NCBI GenBank assembly: GCA_035391225.1
Contig: DAOPKN010000008.1
Coordinates: forward strand, 16,018 to 80,017
Direction of reading: 5' to 3'
Length of the DNA: 64,000 bases
Origin: DAOPKN01 sp035391225
GTDB taxonomy: Bacteria > Thermotogota > Thermotogae > MWEM01
The notes below the pieces were generated by a model that made no database searches, was not told where the DNA came from, and worked only from the letters and a program-made list of their open reading frames with translations. This document shows positions 41,521-49,764 of this stretch, in pieces; the stretch's first letter is position 1; the number at the start of each line of letters is the position of its first letter. The position numbers and the translations under genes are program-made.

Positions 41521-44220
41521 TTACCCCTCAGGTATCCCAAACGGAAGGGAGAAATGGAATGTGCTTCCCACGTTCTTCGCGCTGGAGACCCAAATGCGAC
41601 CACCCATTGCTTCCACCAGTCGCTTGCTGATGGCCAAACCCAATCCCGTCCCCCCAAAGGGGCGTGTCATGGAGTCATCTTCCTGGGTAAAACTGCCGAA
41701 TATCTTATCCAGGCTATCCGGATCAATACCAATGCCGGTATCGCGAATCGAAAACTGCACGTACAGCTTGCTTTTTTCGCGCGAAACCGTCTTCACGCTC
41801 ACATCCACTTCCCCATTCGGGGTAAACTTCAGCGCATTGCTCAGGACGTTGGAAAAAACCTGGCCAATGCGTGCGGGATCCCCCAGAAGACGCTCGGGAA
41901 TCGCGTCATCCCAGTGGGACGTCAATGCCAATTCCTTTTCCTGGAAATCGGGAAGGTAGGCATTTATGGCCTCCTGGAACACTCGGTGCAGGTGCATGGG
42001 CCGGGATTCGATGTGCAGACCCTTCGCCTCGATGCGCGAAAGATCCAAGATATCGTTCACGATTTTCAAAAGGCGCTCGGAACAGTTTTCCACCATTTGC
42101 AGGTTTTCTCGCTGCGCTTTTCCCAACTCTCCATTCAACGTTACCCTGGTCCACCCAATGATTCCGTTCAACGGGGTCCGAATCTCGTGGCTGATGTTTG
42201 CCAGGAAATTCTGCTTGGCAATGTTGGCTTCCTCCGCGCGGTCACGTGCCTGTGTCAATTCCTCTTCCCGTTCCTTCTGGTACGTGATGTTTTGGTGCGT
42301 ACCTATCATACGCAGGGGTTTTCCGTCCTCGTCCTTTTCCAAAACGGCCCCCCGGTCACGAATCCATTCCCATTGTCCCTCTCTCCAAATGCGGTACTCG
42401 GCTTCGAAGAAGGGTGTTTCCCCACTCAGGTGGGCGAAAAGCCGATCCTTCAAAAGCGGGAGGTCGTCTGGATGGATCCGCTGGTACCAGTTTTGGAATC
42501 CTTCGCCCCGTTCCAATCCCTCGAAACCGTGAAGATCGAACCATTCGCGGTCAAGGTACATGCCACCCTGGCACACGTCCCAATCCCACAACACCTCGTT
42601 GGCAGCCCACAATGCCAGTTGCAATCGTTCGTGGCTGCTTTGGACTTGCTCGTATCCCTTTTTCAACTCGTGGTTCATTTCTTTGAGTTGGGTCTCTTTT
42701 TCTTGCAACTGCGCGATCTTGGTCTGCAAATCGAGATTGGTGGATTCCAATCGGTTTCTCGCCCTTTTCAATTCGTCGAAGTCCACCAAGATACCCAGCA
42801 TTAAACCCGTTCCGGAGGCATCCGGGTTGATCTCCCCCCGGGCGAGCACCCAGAGGAAACTGCCATCTACCCGTTTGAGGCGAAAGGGTTGTTCGAAAGA
42901 AGAGCGATCCCCTTGGAAATACCATTTCAAAGCCTGTTGGAGAGCTTGGCGGTCTTGGGGGTGGAAATCCTCCACCCAGGTCTCAAAGCTGGAAGAAAGC
43001 GGCGAAGAGCTTGTCCCGCGAAGTACCCCGTAGTATTCGTCCAACTCCACCAAGCCAGGGAAGAAGGTTTTGCCGGGGGTAAAGTGGATGGAAAACGTGC
43101 ACGCTTTGGCGGCTCCCAGTGCCATCTTCAGCAATTGCTTCTGCAATTGCAGCTCGCTGTTCAATTGCGTCAGCTGGATCTGGTTGTGCAACAGCTGGCG
43201 GTGTTTCTCGCTGTTTTCCCGCACCTGGAGGGCAAGTTCCTCGTTTGCTTCCTGCACATCCGATTGTGCCTGGCTAAGGCGTTCGTTGCTCCCCTGCAAT
43301 TCCCGATTTTGCCGCTCCAACTCTCCGCGGGCGCTTTCGAAATCCTGCGAAACCTTGCGTACGCGGGCTTTCAAGCTTTGGTTCCAGGTGAGAAACAACC
43401 CGAGAAACGCAAGGGAGGCCAGCAACAAACCAAGGAGCCATTTCCAGGGAAAAGGGGAGGCAGCAGGTTGACCGGTCCAGCGAGAGACAATGATTTCCAT
43501 CTCCTCCCGGGAGATGGAAGAAAACCCGCGGTTGACCTCTTCCAGGAGTTCGTGATTCCCACGCGCCACTGCCGCGCACAGTGAACTCGTTGACACCGGC
43601 TGGTTCACCTGGAACAACCCCACGGCTTGTTTGCGCGTGAAAAGGTAACTCACTACCGGCACGTCACCGATAAATGCGTCCAGTTCCCCGGCAATGGCTG
43701 CATCCACCATCTTTTCATGCGAGGAAAACCGGCGCTTCTGCACCCCGGGGAACTCGCGATCCAAGAAGTCTTCGGCGGAATCCTCTTGCACCACGCCAAC
43801 GGTAACGTTTTGCACAAGAGCCTGCTCGAGGGAAAAGCCCTCCCCGTCCGTGAAGCCGGTACGAAAGAAGAGCGAGGTGGGAATCACTTGATAAGCCTGG
43901 CTAAAATCGAAGAGTAGTTCCCTCTCCGCAGAAGGGAAAATACCGCCGACGATATCCGCGGTGCCCTGGCGAACAGAAGCCAGGGCCTGGTCCCAGGGCA
44001 TAAGGGCATATTCCACGGCAATTCCGGTCTTTTGGCTCCACAGATCCCATACATCCGTCAAAATACCGGAAATGCGGTTTTCCTCGTCGAGGAACTCGTA
44101 GGGAGGGTATTCCCAGTCCCCCACGACACGAAGAACGTCAGCTTGGGCAAGCACCGAAAGAGCGCACATCACGCCCAGCAAAAAAAGCAATATTCTTCGG
44201 CGCTTACCTTGCACGAACAC
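41521..44220 (-). CDS. Sensor histidine kinase with a periplasmic solute-binding domain and two PAS domains
   Basis: The 899-aa protein starts with a signal-like helix. A family 3 solute-binding domain follows (about 25-250; LRVVGDWEYPPYEFLDEENRISG, GTADIVGGIF), then a transmembrane helix (about 258-280), a long coiled coil and two PAS domains (about 370-480 and 540-660, each with HP.D). The HisKA domain has NISHEIRTPLNGIIGW and the HATPase domain has NVLSNALKF, DTGIGI and GGTGLGLAI. It should sense an amino-acid-like ligand outside the membrane. There is no receiver domain and no adjacent response regulator. The GTG start at 44220 has GGAGG seven nt upstream and an own extended -10 promoter. 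It lies 47 nt after the DUF1638-like kinase. Confidence 0.9.
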   Translation of the reverse strand: MFVQGKRRRILLFLLGVMCALSVLAQADVLRVVGDWEYPPYEFLDEENRISGILTDVWDLWSQKTGIAVEYALMPWDQALASVRQGTADIVGGIFPSAERELLFDFSQAYQVIPTSLFFRTGFTDGEGFSLEQALVQNVTVGVVQEDSAEDFLDREFPGVQKRRFSSHEKMVDAAIAGELDAFIGDVPVVSYLFTRKQAVGLFQVNQPVSTSSLCAAVARGNHELLEEVNRGFSSISREEMEIIVSRWTGQPAASPFPWKWLLGLLLASLAFLGLFLTWNQSLKARVRKVSQDFESARGELERQNRELQGSNERLSQAQSDVQEANEELALQVRENSEKHRQLLHNQIQLTQLNSELQLQKQLLKMALGAAKACTFSIHFTPGKTFFPGLVELDEYYGVLRGTSSSPLSSSFETWVEDFHPQDRQALQQALKWYFQGDRSSFEQPFRLKRVDGSFLWVLARGEINPDASGTGLMLGILVDFDELKRARNRLESTNLDLQTKIAQLQEKETQLKEMNHELKKGYEQVQSSHERLQLALWAANEVLWDWDVCQGGMYLDREWFDLHGFEGLERGEGFQNWYQRIHPDDLPLLKDRLFAHLSGETPFFEAEYRIWREGQWEWIRDRGAVLEKDEDGKPLRMIGTHQNITYQKEREEELTQARDRAEEANIAKQNFLANISHEIRTPLNGIIGWTRVTLNGELGKAQRENLQMVENCSERLLKIVNDILDLSRIEAKGLHIESRPMHLHRVFQEAINAYLPDFQEKELALTSHWDDAIPERLLGDPARIGQVFSNVLSNALKFTPNGEVDVSVKTVSREKSKLYVQFSIRDTGIGIDPDSLDKIFGSFTQEDDSMTRPFGGTGLGLAISKRLVEAMGGRIWVSSAKNVGSTFHFSLPFGIPEG

Positions 44221-44252
44221 CCTTCTACCTCCTTCGGAAAACCATAAATTCC

Positions 44253-44261
44253 ATTGTACCA
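44253..44261 (-). promoter_or_regulatory. Extended -10 promoter of the SBP-PAS kinase
   Basis: The minus strand reads TGG-TACAAT about 33 nt before the GTG start. It would allow expression apart from the upstream corrinoid-linked genes. Confidence 0.45.
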
Positions 44262-44267
44262 CAAAAG

Positions 44268-46103
44268 TTATTTGCCTTGCTCACCCGCTCCCGCCAAAAA
44301 GAGCGAAACACGGGTTCCACTTGATCCGGGAAACTCCCCTTCGCTGCGCGATTCGATCGCGATTTCCCCCCGCATTTCCTGGACCATCCTTTTCACCAGG
44401 GGAAGTCCAAACCCCGTTCCCTCTTCGCCGGAAGTTCCCCTTGTGCTCCTGGTTCGGGAACCGGAGAAAAGGGTCTCGAGTTGTTTTTCCGAAATGCCGC
44501 ATCCTTGGTCCGAAATCTCCAAAAGCACCTGGGACGTTTCCCCTGGGGAAGTACGCGACATCTTGGCATGAATTTCGACCTGGGAACCTGCATAGGAAAA
44601 CTTGAGCGCGTTGGTGAGTAGGTTGTTGAGGATGGTATTGACGAAAAGTGTTGGCTCTCCGAGGAATCGGAGCTCTTTGGGAATCGAAATCCGCACCTGC
44701 ACTCTCTTTTCCACAAACTGCCTGTGCAGCATGCCCAGGGAACGCTGCACCATTTCCCCCAGGTCCAATGGCTCAAGGACCATTTTCTCGGACCACCGTT
44801 CCAAGGACTCCATGTTTCGAACCGCCTGGATGAGCGCCAGCGATTGCTCCGTGGCGGAACGAACGTGCCGGAGAAAATCGGCAGCAGAGAAGGCTTCCAA
44901 TCCCTCGGGTTCACATAAGCTTTGGATGGCCGAAAGTGGATTCGCCAAATCATGGCAAAGAATGTGCACCAGTTCCCTTTTGCGTGCCGTTTGGTTTTCC
45001 AAGTGGGCATTCGCCTGCACCAATTCTTGCCGCGCGCTTTCAATCTGGGCATTCTGCCGCGCATGGGAAAAGGCCATGGAAAACACTCCCTTGAGGGACA
45101 GCGCAAGGTTCAGGTAGCGGTTCAGGTGCTCGGGAAAAGCGATGCTGTCTACTTTCATCACTCCCAGTGTTTGCTTCGCGTCGCCCAGCTTGAGAAAAAA
45201 ACCCCGTTTGCCGATCGTGTAGTGGAAATCCGCCACGATCTCGGAAAGCGGAAACGGGCATTTTTCCGCCGAGAGGGGTTTTTGGCGGTTTCGGTACCAC
45301 TTCGAGGGGGTGTTTTCTCGGAACGTGAGGAATTCCACTTCCGAGGCACCAAAAAGTCCTTGCACGATTTCCATCAAGTGTCCCAAAAACTCCTCTTCCC
45401 TGCGGAAACGCAAAAGATCGCCAGAAAGCTCCAACGCCATTTTCAAATCCGCTTCCTCGCGGTTTTTTTCCTGGATCTTTTTCTCGTTTTCCCTGCGGCA
45501 CGCTTGTAGCGCGTTTTGGCGCATCCATCCCAACACGCGCTGCCGGAGCATCTCCAATCCAACCGGCATACGCGTGCCGTCCAGCCCGGAAAAGCAAGAA
45601 AATTCCCGTTCGAACGCTTGCATCTCCTGCGTGGAACGTATGCCCGTGTCCAGCACCAGGTATTGGGATACCATTCCCGCGAAAAACTCCTTGGCGTGGG
45701 GTGCATCAAAGCCCCACTCTTTCTTCACCTGGTCTTCCCAGTGAAAAAGCCACCCCGGGGAAAGCAAGAAATTTTTCCGGGAAAACAGGAAGCGAACCAT
45801 TTCAGGAGGAATCAGCCAGTGGAAACAAAAAGGCACGTAGTCCACCGAGAAGCAAGGAGCCTCTTCAAGTTTCTGCAGCTCGGAAATCAATCCCGGTCGG
45901 GCACAGGAGCCAAGGAACAGCCGAACATGCCCCCTCTCCACCAGGGGAAGAATGCTTTGCATCTTCCGAGGATGCGAGCAGCTGTTTTCCAGTTCGACAA
46001 CCTGGATTCCCTCGGAAGGGAGTTCGTCACCCAGTTCCTGGAGAACGGCCCGCAGTTCCGGCGCAAAGTTCTTGCAGATTGCAAAAACCGGGGCTTCAGC
46101 CAT
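44268..46103 (-). CDS. Sensor histidine kinase with an N-terminal DUF1638-like domain and a GAF-like domain
   Basis: The 611-aa protein has no membrane segment. Residues 1-195 resemble DUF1638, a family found in corrinoid-methyltransferase clusters: FAICKNFAPELRAVL, LFLGSCARPGL (Cys67), PCFSVDYVPFCF (Cys84, Cys93), FLLSPGWLFHW and YLVLDTGIRST. A coiled linker, a GAF-like domain (about 228-350), and a HisKA domain with ELVHILCHDLANPLSAIQ (His384) follow. The HATPase domain is C-terminal. The GAF and DUF1638 assignments are by eye. The ATG overlaps the MtaA-like gene by 8 nt and no ribosome-binding site is clear, so translation is probably coupled. Its neighbours suggest a corrinoid-linked signal. 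No response regulator is adjacent. Confidence 0.8.
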   Translation of the reverse strand: MAEAPVFAICKNFAPELRAVLQELGDELPSEGIQVVELENSCSHPRKMQSILPLVERGHVRLFLGSCARPGLISELQKLEEAPCFSVDYVPFCFHWLIPPEMVRFLFSRKNFLLSPGWLFHWEDQVKKEWGFDAPHAKEFFAGMVSQYLVLDTGIRSTQEMQAFEREFSCFSGLDGTRMPVGLEMLRQRVLGWMRQNALQACRRENEKKIQEKNREEADLKMALELSGDLLRFRREEEFLGHLMEIVQGLFGASEVEFLTFRENTPSKWYRNRQKPLSAEKCPFPLSEIVADFHYTIGKRGFFLKLGDAKQTLGVMKVDSIAFPEHLNRYLNLALSLKGVFSMAFSHARQNAQIESARQELVQANAHLENQTARKRELVHILCHDLANPLSAIQSLCEPEGLEAFSAADFLRHVRSATEQSLALIQAVRNMESLERWSEKMVLEPLDLGEMVQRSLGMLHRQFVEKRVQVRISIPKELRFLGEPTLFVNTILNNLLTNALKFSYAGSQVEIHAKMSRTSPGETSQVLLEISDQGCGISEKQLETLFSGSRTRSTRGTSGEEGTGFGLPLVKRMVQEMRGEIAIESRSEGEFPGSSGTRVSLFLAGAGEQGK

Positions 46104-47127
46104 GGGAAGGGGACATTTCTTCGAAGCGGATGAGCCGCGAGACCTGTTCCAATACCTCCCAAGGGGTTTCCCATACCACCTCGCCGTGCTGGTCGCTGAT
46201 GACCAGGCCCCCATTTTTTCCCAGCGCAAGCAGGGGAAGAAGGTTCCTTTGCACGTCTTCGGGCGTCCAACGAACCATCTCGATGTTGTTTAACCCACCG
46301 ATTAGGGCAGCTTTCTTCCCCAGCAGGTGGAAAATTTCCCGTTGGTTTTCCAGCAACCCCGGTGCAAACCCCACGAAGGGTAGCTGCAGCAGGTCTTCCA
46401 AAACAAGCTTGGAGCGGCCAGAAGCGAAATGGAAAGCCAACGGACCGTTGATTTTGGGAAGCACCTGGCGGGCCACTTCGAAACCGGTTCGCAAGAAAAG
46501 CGGACGGGGAATCAAGGTGGGCGAAGAAACGGGGTCGAAGTACACCAGCGCGGTGGCACCAGCTTCCAGCTGGGCGTTTGCCCAGCGAATACAGAAGGGG
46601 ATGTTCACATCCATCAGCGCGTGAAAGAAGTCCGGCTCAGTGGTTAACACCTCCAGGTAACGGTCTAAACCCAGTTGCATGGCAGGAAGCGAAAAGGGCG
46701 AAACCACCATACCCATCAACGGGATGGTATCTCCCACCTCTCTTTTCAAGATTCGCGTCACTTCCAACACACGCCGAAGTGGTTCTTTTTCTGGATCGGG
46801 AAGCGTCACACCCTTGAGCGAACGCATGTCGGAAAAGATGGGGGGTCCAGAGTTCGGAGGAAAGCCTGGTCGGAAAATCGACGTTCCCCCGAAAGCCTCG
46901 ATTTCCAACGAACCGTAGAAGAAGGGCACCAGGTTATCGTGCTGGAAATGGCGTTGCAACTCCAACTGGGTGCGTGCCACGAGCGCGGGATCGGAAAAGT
47001 AGTCTTCCACTGCGCAATTGCAAACCTTTGCACCGTAAAAACTGAAACCGTACACGAAAGGAACGCGATCCGGGACGCGATGCTCCAGTGCAGCCATAAC
47101 CCTTTCCATCGGCGTCATCGTTTCCAT
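46096..47127 (-). CDS. Uroporphyrinogen decarboxylase/MtaA-family methyltransferase homologue, metal site altered
   Basis: The 343-aa protein has a uroporphyrinogen-decarboxylase-type TIM barrel of the MtaA/CmuA branch, which normally moves methyl groups between a corrinoid protein and a thiol using zinc. It starts MTPMERVMAALEHRVPDRVPFV, and has FGGTSIFRPGF, PLMGMVVSPFSLPAMQLGL and LIGGLNNIEMV. The expected zinc motif HxC reads HFASG (His233, Cys replaced by Ala), and the expected C-terminal Cys position reads QHGEVVWETP (His314). It may bind a metal differently or be inactive. It starts within the 3' end of the corrinoid-protein gene (13 nt overlap) and overlaps the DUF1638-like kinase, so the three genes form one unit. 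Confidence 0.85.
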   Translation of the reverse strand: METMTPMERVMAALEHRVPDRVPFVYGFSFYGAKVCNCAVEDYFSDPALVARTQLELQRHFQHDNLVPFFYGSLEIEAFGGTSIFRPGFPPNSGPPIFSDMRSLKGVTLPDPEKEPLRRVLEVTRILKREVGDTIPLMGMVVSPFSLPAMQLGLDRYLEVLTTEPDFFHALMDVNIPFCIRWANAQLEAGATALVYFDPVSSPTLIPRPLFLRTGFEVARQVLPKINGPLAFHFASGRSKLVLEDLLQLPFVGFAPGLLENQREIFHLLGKKAALIGGLNNIEMVRWTPEDVQRNLLPLLALGKNGGLVISDQHGEVVWETPWEVLEQVSRLIRFEEMSPSHG

Positions 47128-47771
47128 GTCATTTCCTCCTCCCAGCCCCGCAAGATCTCCAGGCCCCGGGTAGGGTCGGGCGCCCAGGCATGGGCCCCCA
47201 CTTTTTGGGCCAGCTGGCTATCAAACAAGAAGGGTGCACCACCCGCAAGAATCCGGGTGTGCAAGCCATCGCGGTCGATCCAGTCCCGGATCTTGCGGAT
47301 CTCCAGCGCGGCAGGATACATCAAAACTGACACCAGCAGGAAATCCAAATCGTCCTGTTGCACCCTTTCATATGCCTGTTCGGCGCTAATACCGTGCCCG
47401 TAGTCTTCGAGGAAAACCCCGCTTGCCCGGAAAAACGAACGCACGACCTTCTTGCCCAAAACGTGAAAATCGCTGAGCGTCACGATGGCTCTCCGGGGGG
47501 GCAATGACGAAGCGCGTGCGATAGACTCGGGAAGGTAGATTGCCACCAACTCTTCACACAGCTTCCCGGCGAGAAAAACCTGCGAAAGGGCAATTTCGCC
47601 TTGGGACCAACTCTCTCCGATTTGAAACAAAACCGGCTGAAGCACTGCATCCAGGAACGTGGGAAAAGGGCCGTTTCGTTGCACGAAATCAGCGACCAAG
47701 TCCAGCGCGCGTACCCGATCGTATTCCATCACAGCATCTTGAAATAGGTTTTTGGTTTCGGGAAATGCCAA
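47115..47771 (-). CDS. Corrinoid (cobalamin-binding) protein
   Basis: The 218-aa protein has the MtaC/MtbC-like layout. A helical cap domain contains IGESWSQGEIALSQVFLAGKLCEEL, and a Rossmann-like B12 domain has the base-off motif LSDFHVLG (Asp101, His103, Gly106) and ILAGGAPF. It should carry a cobalamin whose lower ligand is His103. The start is TTG at 47771; an ATG at 47729 is the alternative. An extended -10 promoter lies about 70 nt upstream. It is the first gene of the unit corrinoid protein, MtaA-like protein, DUF1638-like kinase. No substrate-specific MtaB-type methyltransferase or activating protein is visible. Confidence 0.88.
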   Translation of the reverse strand: MAFPETKNLFQDAVMEYDRVRALDLVADFVQRNGPFPTFLDAVLQPVLFQIGESWSQGEIALSQVFLAGKLCEELVAIYLPESIARASSLPPRRAIVTLSDFHVLGKKVVRSFFRASGVFLEDYGHGISAEQAYERVQQDDLDFLLVSVLMYPAALEIRKIRDWIDRDGLHTRILAGGAPFLFDSQLAQKVGAHAWAPDPTRGLEILRGWEEEMTWKR

Positions 47772-47839
47772 CGACGTAACCGATCACCTACTTTCCGCAA
47801 AAAAGGCTCGAAAAGCTTCTTTCATGGATTTCTTTTTCT

Positions 47840-47848
47840 ATTGTATCA
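47840..47848 (-). promoter_or_regulatory. Extended -10 promoter of the corrinoid-protein operon
   Basis: The minus strand reads TGA-TACAAT about 69 nt before the TTG start of the corrinoid protein. The -35 region is not convincing. Confidence 0.45.
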
Positions 47849-47945
47849 CAAAATGGCACGCATGGAAACTCTTTCCCACGAAGCGGAACGAAAGAAGTCA
47901 TGCCCGATTTCATGACTCCAGTCACGGGGAAAAGGACCCAAAAAA

Positions 47946-47954
47946 TGTTATACT
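47946..47954 (+). promoter_or_regulatory. Extended -10 promoter of the DUF885 gene
   Basis: The sequence TGT-TATACT lies about 34 nt before the ATG at 47988, which has GGGAGG as its ribosome-binding site. It is divergent from the corrinoid-protein promoter about 100 bp away. Confidence 0.55.
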
Positions 47955-47987
47955 TTTCTTACATCATTTCCGGCGGGAGGTTTTCGC

Positions 47988-49646
47988 ATGTTCAAAAGAA
48001 AAGGAAATCGTTGGCCGCTCTTGCTTTTCCTCGTTCTTTCCACGCTTGCCGTGGCAAACAGCGCGTTGGATTCTTTCTACCACCAGCTTTTCTTGGAGTA
48101 CACCACCTTGGTACCTGCGGAATTGGACTACCTGGGAGACCTAACCGTTTTCGGGGTGGGGGAATACCGCGATTCGCTGCGTCCATGGGTTCCCGAGCAA
48201 GTTGCGGCGTTTCGGCAAATGCTCGCGGAAAAGTTGGCGTGGATGGACAGCGCACCGGTTCCACAAGATCCGGGAGAAAAAGCCGTATTCCAGGGCATCC
48301 AGTGGTTTTTGCAAACAGAAATTTCCTGGGTGGATTTCGCCCCGTACCAGGCGATTTTCGCTCCCATCACCGGTGACCCCTTCGCGTTGCGCGAACTCTT
48401 CCTGACCCGTCACTTGTTGCAAACGCCCCAAGACCTTGACTGGTTCCTACAGCGCCTGGAGCAAGTTCCCGCAAAGGTGGAGGGATGGATCGACCGCTTC
48501 AACGCTTCCCGCGAAATGGGCATCGAGATGGCAAAGGATCCCAACCGCTCCACGCGCTACCTGCTCTCGGAGATGCGTTTGAAGGGAGTGGGCAACCCGG
48601 TGTACCGCCGAGGCATGCAAGCGATCGGGCAAATGGAAGGCCTCACAGAGGAGCAACGCAGCGCGTACCTGCAACGCCTGGAAGAAGCCGTCAACAACTA
48701 TCTTGCCCCTTCCTTCAACCGCATCGACGCGGTGTTGCTCGACGATTTCCCCACCATCCAAAAAAACGCAGGCGCATGGGCGCAACCCGGTGGCGCTGAA
48801 TTCTACCGCTTCGCGCTGCGCTTCCATACCACCCAACTGTTGGATCCCGAACAAATCCACGAGTTGGGCAAACGCGAGGTGCAACGCCTGGCGGAACGCA
48901 TCGACGAACTCAACCGGGAACTCCGTGGGAAAAGCCCCGTTGCCTCCGACGAACGCATAGAAGACCACCTTCCAGAGGCATTCGAAGCCGGCTTTCTACC
49001 CCAATACATGCCCGAGGTGAAACCCTACTCCGCGAACATGTACATCACCCCGCGCATGGATGGAAAAACAAAGGGGATTTTCTATGCCACCGGGGGAGTC
49101 GCCAAGCACGATAGCCTGTACTTCCACGAGGTAGTTCCGGGACACCACCTGGAACGCACCTCCCAGCTGCGCCGGGAAATCCCGCTGATCTGCCAGCTGA
49201 CGTTCTTCACCGGCTTCATCGAAGGCTGGGCACTCTACGCGGAGCAACTGGCCTACGAGCTGTTGACCGACAACAAGGAATTCCACGAGCTTGACTTGCT
49301 GCAAAACCAGTACCTGCGTGCGCTTCGCCTTGTTGCTGATACTGGTGTCAACTACTACGGCTGGACTCCCGAGGAAGCCTACCGGTACCTCACCCGCGCG
49401 GGTATTTCCGGAGGGCTGGCACAATCCGAGGTGAGCCGCTACCTCACCTGGCCGGGACAAGCCACGGCCTACTACACAGGTTACCTCAAGCTGTTGGAAC
49501 TGCGCGAGAAAACCCGGGAGGCGATGGGAGAAGATTTCTCGCTGAAAGCCTTCCACCGCCTGGTACTGGAAGATGGCCAACTGCCACTGCCCATACTGGA
49601 AGAAAAGATCCACGCCTTCCTGGAGTCCTACTCCGAGCCCGAGTAA
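47988..49646 (+). CDS. DUF885 family metallopeptidase-like protein, exported
   Basis: The 552-aa protein has a signal peptide (MFKRKGNRWPLLLFLVLSTLAVANS). It carries the DUF885 signature: FHEVVPGHHLERTSQLRRE, where the HExxxPGHH segment looks like a zinc site, and TGFIEGWALYAEQLAYEL with the third ligand Glu. The C-terminal region has YLTWPGQATAYYTGYLKLLELRE, also typical. Members are probably peptidases of the M3-like clan; the substrate is unknown. The protein should act outside the cytoplasmic membrane. It is divergent from the corrinoid operon and followed by a hybrid kinase with its own -10 box. Confidence 0.88.
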   Translation: MFKRKGNRWPLLLFLVLSTLAVANSALDSFYHQLFLEYTTLVPAELDYLGDLTVFGVGEYRDSLRPWVPEQVAAFRQMLAEKLAWMDSAPVPQDPGEKAVFQGIQWFLQTEISWVDFAPYQAIFAPITGDPFALRELFLTRHLLQTPQDLDWFLQRLEQVPAKVEGWIDRFNASREMGIEMAKDPNRSTRYLLSEMRLKGVGNPVYRRGMQAIGQMEGLTEEQRSAYLQRLEEAVNNYLAPSFNRIDAVLLDDFPTIQKNAGAWAQPGGAEFYRFALRFHTTQLLDPEQIHELGKREVQRLAERIDELNRELRGKSPVASDERIEDHLPEAFEAGFLPQYMPEVKPYSANMYITPRMDGKTKGIFYATGGVAKHDSLYFHEVVPGHHLERTSQLRREIPLICQLTFFTGFIEGWALYAEQLAYELLTDNKEFHELDLLQNQYLRALRLVADTGVNYYGWTPEEAYRYLTRAGISGGLAQSEVSRYLTWPGQATAYYTGYLKLLELREKTREAMGEDFSLKAFHRLVLEDGQLPLPILEEKIHAFLESYSEPE

Positions 49647-49714
49647 TCCCAGGTGAGGGGCGATTGGCTTTCTCCCTCTCCTACCCCGTCGAAAACTCCC
49701 CGGCGTTTTTCGTG

Positions 49715-49720
49715 TATAAT
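49715..49720 (+). promoter_or_regulatory. -10 box of the PAS/GAF hybrid kinase
   Basis: TATAAT preceded by CGTG lies about 45 nt upstream of the ATG at 49765. The same CGTG/GGTG context precedes the proC -10 box. No clear -35 box is seen. Confidence 0.5.
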
Positions 49721-49764
49721 CGGGTTAGGGTACGATTCCCTTTTTCGGGGGAAGGGTGGTAGCA

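Noticed and set aside
46104..46229. Longer start of the DUF1638-like kinase (to 46229)
   Set aside because: The extra 42 residues are read antiparallel-free but overlap the end of the MtaA-like gene in another frame and have no domain pattern; the ATG at 46103 fits the coupled arrangement.
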